Shown here in pieces: positions 1-5,097 of a DNA stretch of 5,097 nucleotides. Source of the DNA: Chloroflexota bacterium. GTDB lineage: Bacteria; Chloroflexota; Anaerolineae; UBA7937; JACPPX01. Position 1 is the first letter of the stretch, and the number at the start of each line of letters is the position of its first letter. The notes under the pieces are model-generated. The model did not search any database. It was not told the origin of the DNA and saw only the letters and a program-made list of their open reading frames with translations. Position numbers and translations under genes: made by a program. The stretch covers positions 1 to 5,097 of the forward strand of contig JACPWV010000121.1 of the NCBI GenBank assembly GCA_016196905.1, read 5' to 3'.

Positions 1-103
1 CGGACGCTTCCGAGCCTGCGGGAACGCGGCACCCGCAAAACATCTTGGTCTGCGTAGCCAGTTGGGCATGGGCTTCCATGCCGATGACGATCTCGTAGTT
101 CAT
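1..103 (-). CDS. gatB: Asp-tRNA(Asn)/Glu-tRNA(Gln) amidotransferase subunit B, N-terminal fragment (cut by left edge)
   Basis: Only the first 34 codons are in the window; the gene continues past the left edge. Translated on the minus strand, it begins [15 protein letters not shown] and soon reaches TKMFCGC. This is the characteristic GatB opening (family pattern: YE.VIGLEVHAQL, then a K.FC.C segment). The two cysteines (residues 23 and 25) are the first pair of the zinc-binding cysteines in this family. GatB is the kinase-like subunit of GatCAB. It binds the misacylated tRNA, activates the Glu/Asp carboxylate with ATP, and receives ammonia channelled from GatA. I chose the ATG at 103 because homologues usually start right at x-YE; an in-frame ATG at 109 would add Met-Ser. 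Both have only a weak GAG at 116-114 as Shine-Dalgarno. Deviations from the usual wording are Met9 for Leu and Ala11 for Val. Its partner gatA lies in the same direction at 4122-2614, three genes upstream. The identification rests on a short stretch, but the motif is distinctive. Confidence 0.87.
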   Translation of the reverse strand, partial: MNYEIVIGMEAHAQLATQTKMFCGCRVPAGSEAS

Positions 104-235
104 GCTCATGATGCTCAAAATAGGACTTCGACTTAGCTCGAAAGAAATCCTGAACTCACGACGACGCCTGAACCCATCACTCGGAATGCTTCCCCTCGTG
201 CTATTCTCAAGGGGCCTTCATCGCGATCGGTGGGC
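104..235. other. Intergenic spacer between the aminotransferase and gatB
   Basis: This is the only sizeable non-coding gap in the window. On the coding (minus) strand it holds two weak inverted repeats. The first pairs CCCCTT (214-209) with GAGGGG (197-192) around an 11-nt loop. The second pairs TTTCGA (143-138) with TCGAAG (131-126) around a 6-nt loop. Neither is followed by a real T-run, so neither is a convincing rho-independent terminator. A 7-base direct repeat GTTCAGG occurs at 173-167 and 155-149. I found no good sigma-70-like -35/-10 pair. The best -10-like hexamer, TATTTT at 122-117, lies very close to the gatB start and lacks a partner. A gap of this size could contain a gatB promoter or a leader, but the sequence does not prove it. 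Confidence 0.4.
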
Positions 236-1396
236 TTATCGGCCCTTCAGAAAATCCTCGATACGTCCCAGGGCCTCCTCGATATCGGTCAAGGAGGCGG
301 CGTAGGCCATGCGCACATGCCCCTCCCCACAGGCACCGAAGGCGACGCCCGGTACCACCGCCACTTTCTTCTCGAATAGGAGCCTCTCCGAAAATTGCTC
401 CGAACTCATCCCCGAGCGGGCGATGGAGGGGAAACAATAAAAGGCGCCCCGCGGCTCGAAGCAGTCGAGGCCGATATCGTTCAGCCCGCTGAGCATCACC
501 TGGCGGCGAGCGTTGTACTCTTCGACCATGGCCTTCACGTAGGGCTCGCCGCTGCGGAGCGCCTCGATGGCCGCCACCTGCCCGGTGGTGGGCGCGCTCA
601 TGATCACGTATTGGTGCAGCTTGCGAATGGCCCCAATGATCCCTGCATTCGAACACACGTAACCGATGCGCCACCCGGTCATGGCATAGTCCTTGGAGAA
701 ACCGCTGAGAAACACTGTGCGCTCGCGCATCCTCGGCAGCGAGGCGAAGCAGGTATGCTGGATCCCATACACCAGCCGATCGTAGATCTCGTCCGAGATC
801 ACCAGGAGATCGTGGCGCTCGGCGATCTCCGTCACGCGCAGCGCTCGCTCCCGCTCCAGCACCGCCCCGGTGGGGTTGTTGGGGTAGCCGAACAAGATGG
901 CCTTGGTGCGAGGAGTGATCGACCGCTCCAGCTGACCCACATCGATCTGAAAAGTATCCTCCCCTCGCGTCTCGATCACCACCGGCTCTCCCCCGGCGAA
1001 GATCACGCTGGGCACATAAGAGACGAAACAGGGTTGCGGAACGATCACCTCATCGCCGGGCTCGATTAAAGCCAGCATGGCCAAGTGCAGTGCTTCCGAC
1101 ACACCCACCGTGATGAGGATCTCCGTCTCCGGATCGTAGCGCACGCTGTAGAGCCGCTCCAGATGCTCGGAGAGGGCACGACGAAGTGCGAACATCCCCG
1201 AGTTGGAGGTGTATTTGGTCTCCCCCCGCTCCAGCGAATAAATTCCCGCCCGGCGGATGGGGTCCGGGGTGACGAAATCGGGCTCCCCCACCCCTAGGGA
1301 GATCACATCCTTCATGCTGGCGATGATATCGAAGAACTTGCGAATCCCGGAGGGGGGAACCCGCTGGACTCGGGAGGCCAACCATTCTTTCTTCAC
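236..1396 (-). CDS. PLP-dependent class I/II aminotransferase (aspartate aminotransferase fold-type I family)
   Basis: A 386-residue aminotransferase, the normal full length for the AspC-like branch of fold-type I PLP enzymes, which move an amino group between an amino acid and a 2-oxo acid in the cytoplasm. Visible landmarks (numbered from the chosen start): an N-terminal segment with GIRKFFD at 17-23; SLGVGEPDF at 33-41; the YPNNPTG loop near 171-177, whose NP Asn contacts the PLP ring; SDEIYDRLVY at 201-210 with Asp202 (pyridine nitrogen) and Tyr205; SGFSKDYAMTGWRIGY at 231-246 with Lys235 as Schiff-base lysine and Arg243 for phosphate; and HVRMAYA with Arg362, the usual substrate alpha-carboxylate arginine. 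All catalytic residues are present. The start is a GTG at 1396 with AGGG (1408-1405) 8 nt upstream. The frame is open up to 1630, but that extension would cover the small gene upstream and reads as low-complexity, Arg/Pro-rich sequence. It lies 22 nt after the small gene, so it is probably in the same operon. The substrate cannot be told from sequence; aspartate, alanine or an aromatic acid are all possible. Confidence 0.95.
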   Translation of the reverse strand: MKKEWLASRVQRVPPSGIRKFFDIIASMKDVISLGVGEPDFVTPDPIRRAGIYSLERGETKYTSNSGMFALRRALSEHLERLYSVRYDPETEILITVGVSEALHLAMLALIEPGDEVIVPQPCFVSYVPSVIFAGGEPVVIETRGEDTFQIDVGQLERSITPRTKAILFGYPNNPTGAVLERERALRVTEIAERHDLLVISDEIYDRLVYGIQHTCFASLPRMRERTVFLSGFSKDYAMTGWRIGYVCSNAGIIGAIRKLHQYVIMSAPTTGQVAAIEALRSGEPYVKAMVEEYNARRQVMLSGLNDIGLDCFEPRGAFYCFPSIARSGMSSEQFSERLLFEKKVAVVPGVAFGACGEGHVRMAYAASLTDIEEALGRIEDFLKGR

Positions 1397-1404
1397 CCGT
1401 TCAA

Positions 1405-1408
1405 CCCT
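1405..1408 (-). promoter_or_regulatory. Ribosome binding site deciding the aminotransferase start
   Basis: AGGG on the minus strand lies 8 nt before the GTG at 1396-1394, in the 22-nt gap after the upstream stop codon. No comparable site precedes the longer in-frame starts, and the first conserved family residues appear soon after this GTG. The site is short, so this is a supporting argument only. Confidence 0.55.
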
Positions 1409-1418
1409 GGGGGATATC

Positions 1419-1640
1419 CTAACGCAGATCGAAATCGATGTGCCAGCGATCCGCGCCTTCCTCATAGTAGAGGTGAAAGCGATCCCCACCCGTGGTGCGC
1501 ACCACAAAGTGGGGGCCCTCCAGGCCGCGCCAGGCCCACTCGATCTCGGAGACCTGGTAGCGGCGCGCAAGCCAGGTGAAGGCGCGGGGTTGCTCGGCGT
1601 AGCGCGTCCCGGAGTAGCACTCCACCTCAACCGCCGACAT
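1419..1640 (-). CDS. Conserved-looking small protein of unknown function (73 aa)
   Basis: A small soluble protein, 73 residues from the ATG at 1640, with no signal peptide and no membrane segment. The composition is rich in aromatic and charged residues: five Trp or Tyr-containing strand-like segments alternate with charged turns (VEVECYSGTRYAEQPRAF, then TWLARRYQVSEIEW, then HFVVRTTGGDRFHLYYEE and RWHIDFDLR). This pattern suggests a compact all-beta or beta-barrel fold. I do not recognise it firmly. The layout (aromatic Y-x-x-E-x-P-x-x-F, W-x-x-R-x-Y-x-V-x-E-I, then F-x-V-R-T-x-x-G) recalls small uncharacterised domains of the DUF6504 type, at low confidence. Its ATG shares one base with the stop of the nucleotidyltransferase gene (TGATG), and GGAG at 1652-1649 lies 8 nt upstream, so it is translationally coupled. 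A TTG at 1643 would add one residue. The tight coupling and normal codon pattern argue that it is real. No function is assigned. Confidence 0.8.
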   Translation of the reverse strand: MSAVEVECYSGTRYAEQPRAFTWLARRYQVSEIEWAWRGLEGPHFVVRTTGGDRFHLYYEEGADRWHIDFDLR

Positions 1641-2617
1641 CAACTCAGCTCCGCCTGGGACGAATCGCCCACTTCCAAAGGGAAGGACTTCCCCTTGACC
1701 TGGGCGTGAGGCCCGATGAGGGAACCCTCCAAGGTGGCCCCCTCGATAGAAGTCCCCTCCTGGATGATCGAATCCCGGACAATTGAAGACACGATGCGGA
1801 CACTCTCAGCCACCGAGACATAGGGTCCGACCACCGAGTTGACGATGCGCGCAGTACGATCGATGTGCACCGGCGCGGTGAGTGTCGAGTTCTCTGTGGG
1901 AATCGTCTGAGTTGACCCGTGCTCCAGGAGATAGCGTTGCGCGGCCAGGAGCGCCTCCGGGGTGCCCGAATCGATCCAGGTGGGTACCGGCCAGGGCTCC
2001 AGCACCGCCCCGCGGTCGGCCAGGACCTGGAAGGCGTCGGCGATGTAGTACTCGCCCTTGGTCTGGATCCCCTGCTCCATCACCGTCTGCACCGCCTCGT
2101 TGAATAGCTGCCAATGGGCGACGTAGTACATGCCGATGAGGGCCAGTTTGGAATCAAGCGTCTCGGGTTTCTCCACAAATCGCACCACACGGGAACCCCT
2201 CAGCACGGCGATCCCGAAGCGACGTGGGTCTTCCACCTCCTTGACGAAAACCACCCCGTCGCTCTTGACCTGGATCAGCCGTGAGAGATCGGCCTCGAAC
2301 AATGTATCTCCGAAGATGAGCACGAAGGGGCGGTCGATGTACTCCCGGGCTAGCCACAGGGCATGGGCTTGTCCCTTGAGCTCGTTTTGTACCACGAAGC
2401 GCGCCGCGAACTGGTAACGGGAGCGAACATATTGCTCGATCTGTTCCCCCAGATGGCCGACAATAAAGATGTACTCCTCCACCGGCAGTTCAAGGAACTT
2501 GTCGAGCAGGTGATCCAGAACGGCACGGCCCGCCAAGCGGATGAGGGGTTTAGGAATAGCGTAGGTGAGGGGCCGCAGCCGCGTCCCCAGCCCAGCGATG
2601 GGAATCACGACCTTCAC
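1640..2617 (-). CDS. Sugar-phosphate nucleotidyltransferase, long glucose-1-phosphate thymidylyltransferase type with beta-helix tail
   Basis: A complete 325-residue enzyme of the nucleotidyltransferase (GT-A-like Rossmann) superfamily, which joins a sugar 1-phosphate to an NTP to give an NDP-sugar and pyrophosphate. Landmarks: the N-terminal nucleotide loop [10 protein letters not shown] at 9-18 followed by PKPL with Lys23; KGQAHALW at 81-88, the region that reads the base; FGDTLF at 102-107, with Asp104 as a metal ligand; VEKPE at 148-152; and WIDSGTPE at 214-221 with Asp216 as the second metal ligand. Residues from about 247 to 310 form degenerate hexapeptide repeats ([33 protein letters not shown]), a left-handed beta-helix. 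The C-terminus has LEVGDSS, a typical ending of the long RmlA-like proteins. dTDP-glucose or UDP-glucose formation is likely; the exact sugar and base are inferred. The GTG start at 2617 overlaps the gatA stop by 4 nt (GTGA) and has a strong Shine-Dalgarno. It probably supplies sugar nucleotides for the glycosyltransferase upstream in the same operon. Confidence 0.93.
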   Translation of the reverse strand: MKVVIPIAGLGTRLRPLTYAIPKPLIRLAGRAVLDHLLDKFLELPVEEYIFIVGHLGEQIEQYVRSRYQFAARFVVQNELKGQAHALWLAREYIDRPFVLIFGDTLFEADLSRLIQVKSDGVVFVKEVEDPRRFGIAVLRGSRVVRFVEKPETLDSKLALIGMYYVAHWQLFNEAVQTVMEQGIQTKGEYYIADAFQVLADRGAVLEPWPVPTWIDSGTPEALLAAQRYLLEHGSTQTIPTENSTLTAPVHIDRTARIVNSVVGPYVSVAESVRIVSSIVRDSIIQEGTSIEGATLEGSLIGPHAQVKGKSFPLEVGDSSQAELS

Positions 2618-4122
2618 GGCACCTCCTCCTCCCGCTGGGCCTCCAGCGGCGGTGCCATGCTGTGCCAGGGGGTGGCTTGCTCATAGGCGTAGGCCACGCG
2701 CAGGATGATCTCCTCGCCCAATGGCGGCCCGATGATTTGCAAACCCACGGGCAGTTCCTCCGAGAATCCACAGGGGATGGAAATAGAGGGCAAGCCCGCT
2801 AGCGGCTGGGCCAAGACGTAGATGTCGGCCAGGTACATTTGCAGGGGGTTGTTCACCCGCTCGCCAATGCGGAAGGCCACCACCGGCGAGGTGGGGGCCA
2901 GCAGCGCATGGCAGCGTTGAAAAGCCTGGTCGAAGTCCTGCTTGATCAGGGTGCGCACCTTTTGGGCTTTGAGGTAGTAGGCGTCGTAATAGCCGGCGGA
3001 GAGGGCGTAGGTGCCCAGGACGATCCGTCGCTTCACCTCCGCTCCGAAGCCCAGCCCGCGCGTGCGGCGATACGATTCCCAGATGTCCTCGGCCGGATAG
3101 GAGAAGCCGTATTTCACCCCATCGTAACGAGCCAGGTTAGCCGAGGCCTCGGCGGTCGCGATCAAATAATAAGTGGGGAGGGCGTAGCGGGTATGGGGCA
3201 GGGAGATGGGTACGATCTCCGCGCCCAGCTCCTCGAGCCGGGCGATGGCCTGGCGGACGGTCGTACCCACCCCCGACTCCATGCCGCCGCCCACCTCTAA
3301 GTATTCCTCGGCCACACCCAGGCGCAGGCCGCGCACCTCGGGGATCAAGGCCCGCCTATAGTCGGGCACCGGGTCGGGCAGGGAGGTGGCATCCTGCGGG
3401 TCGTGACCGGCCATCGACCCCAACACCAGGGCACAGTCGGTCACATCGCGGGTGATGGGTCCGATCTGATCCAGGGAGGAGGCGAAGGCCACCAGCCCGT
3501 AGCGCGACACGCGGCCGTAGGTGGGTCGCAGCCCCACCACCCCGCACAGGGAGGCCGGATGGCGCACGCTGCCCCCCGTATCGCTGCCCAGAGCGTAGGT
3601 GCACTCGCCGGCGGCCAGCGCCGCCGCCGAGCCGCCGCTGGAGCCACCCGGCACCCGCCCCAGATCCCAGGGGTTGTGAGTGGTGAAATACCCCGAGTTC
3701 TCGGTGGAGGAGCCCATGGCGAACTCGTCCGAATTGGTCTTGCCCAAAAGCACCGCCCCGGCCTGGCGCAGCCGCGCCCAAGCCGTCGCGTCGTAGGGGG
3801 GCACAAAGCCTTGGAGAATTTTAGACCCGCAGGTGGTCTCCACTCCGCGGGTGCAGATGACATCCTTGATGGCCATCGGGATGCCCAAAAGCGGCGAGAA
3901 ATGCTGGCCCCGCCGCCGATTTTCGCTGATGCGGCGATCCGCCTGGCGGGCCTGCTCCAAAGCCAGCTCGGGGGTGGTGCGCAAGTAGGCCTGCACGCGG
4001 CCGTCCACCGCCTGGATGCGTTCCAATATCGTTTGGGTCAATTCCTGGGAGGTGATCTCCCCCCGGCGCAAGAGATCGTGCCCTTCGTGGAGGGTCAACC
4101 GCTCCAGCTCTTTAGTCGACAA
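2614..4122 (-). CDS. gatA: Asp-tRNA(Asn)/Glu-tRNA(Gln) amidotransferase subunit A
   Basis: A complete 502-residue GatA, slightly longer than the usual 480-490. It is the glutaminase subunit of GatCAB: it hydrolyses glutamine and passes ammonia to GatB, which amidates tRNA-bound Glu or Asp. It belongs to the amidase signature family, and the Ser-cisSer-Lys triad is intact: Lys86 (IPMAIKDV), cis-Ser161 ([15 protein letters not shown], 158-172) and nucleophile Ser185 ([13 protein letters not shown], 179-191). The 75- and 24-residue spacings match the family. Arg366 (EVKRRIVLG) and Asp433 (YLADIY) correspond to glutamine-binding residues known in Staphylococcus aureus GatA, which separates it from generic amidases. 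The start is a TTG at 4122, overlapping the glycosyltransferase stop by 11 nt. GGAGG at 4139-4135 sits 12 nt upstream, rather far. A second in-frame TTG at codon 9 is possible, but homologues usually include the N-terminal helix beginning near here. No gatC precedes it, and gatB is separated from it by three genes. Specificity (Gln, Asn or both) cannot be read from GatA. Confidence 0.96.
   Translation of the reverse strand: MSTKELERLTLHEGHDLLRRGEITSQELTQTILERIQAVDGRVQAYLRTTPELALEQARQADRRISENRRRGQHFSPLLGIPMAIKDVICTRGVETTCGSKILQGFVPPYDATAWARLRQAGAVLLGKTNSDEFAMGSSTENSGYFTTHNPWDLGRVPGGSSGGSAAALAAGECTYALGSDTGGSVRHPASLCGVVGLRPTYGRVSRYGLVAFASSLDQIGPITRDVTDCALVLGSMAGHDPQDATSLPDPVPDYRRALIPEVRGLRLGVAEEYLEVGGGMESGVGTTVRQAIARLEELGAEIVPISLPHTRYALPTYYLIATAEASANLARYDGVKYGFSYPAEDIWESYRRTRGLGFGAEVKRRIVLGTYALSAGYYDAYYLKAQKVRTLIKQDFDQAFQRCHALLAPTSPVVAFRIGERVNNPLQMYLADIYVLAQPLAGLPSISIPCGFSEELPVGLQIIGPPLGEEIILRVAYAYEQATPWHSMAPPLEAQREEEVP
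2622..2630 (-). promoter_or_regulatory. Strong ribosome binding site for the nucleotidyltransferase, inside the end of gatA
   Basis: AGGAGGAGG on the minus strand gives two overlapping perfect AGGAGG registers, 7 and 4 nt before the GTG at 2617. These same bases encode the Glu run near the GatA C-terminus (residues 498-500). The site fixes the GTG start and, with the 4-nt stop/start overlap, points to translational coupling of the two genes. Confidence 0.85.
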
Positions 4123-5097
4123 GGGAGTAGTAAACCTCCAAAAGCCGATCGATATTTTTATCTAGCGAGTAACGCTCCAGGACCCGCTGGCGACCCTTTT
4201 CCCCCAGCAAGCGACGTAGCTCCGGATGCTCCGACAGGGTGCGCAGCGCCAGGCGCAGCTGTCCATCCAGGTGATCCAGGTTGATGACCAGTCCCGCCCC
4301 GGCCAGCGCCTCCCCGTTGCTGCCCACGTCGGTGGCCACCGTGGCCACCCCGCAGGCCATGGCCTCCAGCATGGCCAGCGAGAGGCCCTCCACCGCCGAG
4401 GGCAAAACGAAGACATCCGAGGCGCGCAGGATCTCCACCAAGCGCTCGGGCCGGCGCACCAGCCCTTCGAAAATGATCGACACGTGGCGAAAGCGCTCGC
4501 GCAGCAGGCGCTGTTCCATGCCCTCCCCCGCCACCACCGTCTTGTAATTGGGAGGCAAGTTGAGATCCAGGAAAGCGCGCAAAAAGCTGCCCACGTTCTT
4601 CTCCGGATCCAGCCGTCCGCAGTAGGTGAAGAGGAACTCCGCTCCGATCTTGTCTTTGTAATCCGACGGCCCGGGCGAGAATTTCTCCTCATCCACCCCA
4701 TTGGGGATGACCTGGATGCGCTCCGGGGGGACGCCGTACTCGATCAGCAACTGCCGCTGCTCGTCGGAGAAGATGATCACCGCGTCGTACTTGGCCAGGG
4801 GCATGGCCCACAGGCGATAGAGCACGCGCGTGCCCCCGCCCCAAAAGGTGAGGCGGCGATCGTAGGGAAAATGGAGGGTGGCCACGATGGGGATGCCCAG
4901 GCCGTGGCAGATATCGGGCAGGCTGAAGTCGAGCAGGCTGAAGGAGAGGGAGGCGTGGGCGAGATCGACCTGTTCGCGTCGAAGCGTCTCTTCGATGATC
5001 CCCACCGCGCCAGGCAGGGTGATCAGATCGTGATTCAAGAGGTTGAAGGAGCCCAGCCGGATGCTACGGGGATCGTCCTCGCCCTTGCTGCCATCGC
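4112..5097 (-). CDS. Glycosyltransferase family 4 (GT-B fold), N-terminus beyond right edge
   Basis: The reading frame is open to the right edge, giving 327 visible residues; about 50-80 N-terminal residues of the first Rossmann-like domain are probably missing. Family 4 retaining glycosyltransferases move a sugar from an NDP-sugar to a lipid, glycan or small acceptor, usually at the cytoplasmic face of the membrane. Landmarks (visible numbering): the acceptor-side domain with [13 protein letters not shown] around 69-81; the domain linker [11 protein letters not shown] around 129-139; GRLDPEKNV at 160-168, with the Arg and Lys that contact the donor phosphates; and [17 protein letters not shown] at 233-249, containing the E-x7-E motif (Glu236 and Glu244) that binds the donor sugar nucleotide. 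The C-terminal helices end in [10 protein letters not shown]. There is no signal peptide or clear membrane span in the visible part. It is followed with an 11-nt overlap by gatA, and the nucleotidyltransferase two genes on could make its donor. The acceptor is unknown; surface polysaccharide or glycolipid synthesis is the likely role. Confidence 0.93.
   Translation of the reverse strand, partial: DGSKGEDDPRSIRLGSFNLLNHDLITLPGAVGIIEETLRREQVDLAHASLSFSLLDFSLPDICHGLGIPIVATLHFPYDRRLTFWGGGTRVLYRLWAMPLAKYDAVIIFSDEQRQLLIEYGVPPERIQVIPNGVDEEKFSPGPSDYKDKIGAEFLFTYCGRLDPEKNVGSFLRAFLDLNLPPNYKTVVAGEGMEQRLLRERFRHVSIIFEGLVRRPERLVEILRASDVFVLPSAVEGLSLAMLEAMACGVATVATDVGSNGEALAGAGLVINLDHLDGQLRLALRTLSEHPELRRLLGEKGRQRVLERYSLDKNIDRLLEVYYSLVD

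Noticed and set aside
117..122. Possible -10 box (TATTTT) for a gatB promoter
   Set aside because: No -35-like hexamer lies at an acceptable distance, and the hexamer is so near the start codon that the transcript would have almost no leader.
192..214. Possible rho-independent terminator after the aminotransferase
   Set aside because: The stem is only six pairs with an 11-nt loop, and no T-run follows on either strand.
102..305. Short plus-strand open frame across the gatB start and the intergenic spacer
   Set aside because: It overlaps gatB and the aminotransferase end in antisense, has no Shine-Dalgarno that I can see, and has an Arg/Ser-rich composition.
395..1069. Open frame of 224 codons on the plus strand opposite the aminotransferase
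   Set aside because: It mirrors codons of a clear aminotransferase, is His/Asp/Leu-rich with no domain signature, and runs against the direction of all neighbours.
1397..1630. In-frame N-terminal extension of the aminotransferase by 78 codons
   Set aside because: It would overlap the 73-residue gene almost completely in another frame. Its translation is Arg/Pro/Ser-rich with no family similarity, and the known family N-terminus begins just after the GTG at 1396.
3403..4284. Long open frame (293 codons) on the plus strand opposite gatA
   Set aside because: It is antisense to an unmistakable GatA, with Gly/Ala/His/Arg-rich composition typical of GC-rich shadow frames and no recognisable motif.
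4112..5038. Glycosyltransferase as a complete gene starting at the TTG at 5038
   Set aside because: The frame stays open from 5038 to the window edge, and a start there would remove most of the N-terminal acceptor-binding domain expected in the GT4 family. The gene is cut by the edge.

Overview
The window is a dense stretch of bacterial chromosome, GC-rich by eye. All six recognisable genes lie on the minus strand, so transcription runs from right to left. Start codons are mixed (TTG, GTG, GTG, ATG, GTG, ATG). Gene density, Shine-Dalgarno sites and gene families are all bacterial. The wording of the aminotransferase N-terminus and the long-form sugar-phosphate nucleotidyltransferase remind me of Chloroflexota (Anaerolineae-like) genomes. 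That placement is an inference from memory of the families and was not tested.

Layout in transcription order: (1) a GT-B family 4 glycosyltransferase whose N-terminus lies beyond the right edge (5097-4112). (2) gatA, the amidase subunit of the tRNA-dependent amidotransferase GatCAB (4122-2614). (3) A glucose-1-phosphate thymidylyltransferase-like nucleotidyltransferase with a C-terminal left-handed beta-helix tail (2617-1640). (4) A 73-residue protein of unknown function (1640-1419). (5) A fold-type I PLP aminotransferase (1396-236). (6) After a 132-bp gap, the first 34 codons of gatB (103-1), running off the left edge. Genes 1 to 4 overlap end to start (11, 4 and 1 nt), and gene 5 follows 22 nt later with its own Shine-Dalgarno. 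Genes 1 to 5 therefore look like one translationally coupled operon. gatB may be read through from it or may have its own promoter, which I could not identify.

Functionally the locus mixes two themes. GatA and GatB are two of the three subunits that convert Glu-tRNA(Gln) and/or Asp-tRNA(Asn) to the correctly amidated tRNA, an essential step in bacteria without GlnRS or AsnRS. The glycosyltransferase and the nucleotidyltransferase (sugar-nucleotide supply) suggest surface glycan or glycolipid synthesis. The aminotransferase is probably amino-acid metabolism. No gatC is present in the window. I see no RNA gene, mobile element, CRISPR array or clear terminator. The points worth a second look are the split gatA/gatB arrangement, the unknown small protein and the coupling of glycan genes to a translation-fidelity gene. 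None of these amounts to a convincingly new system.
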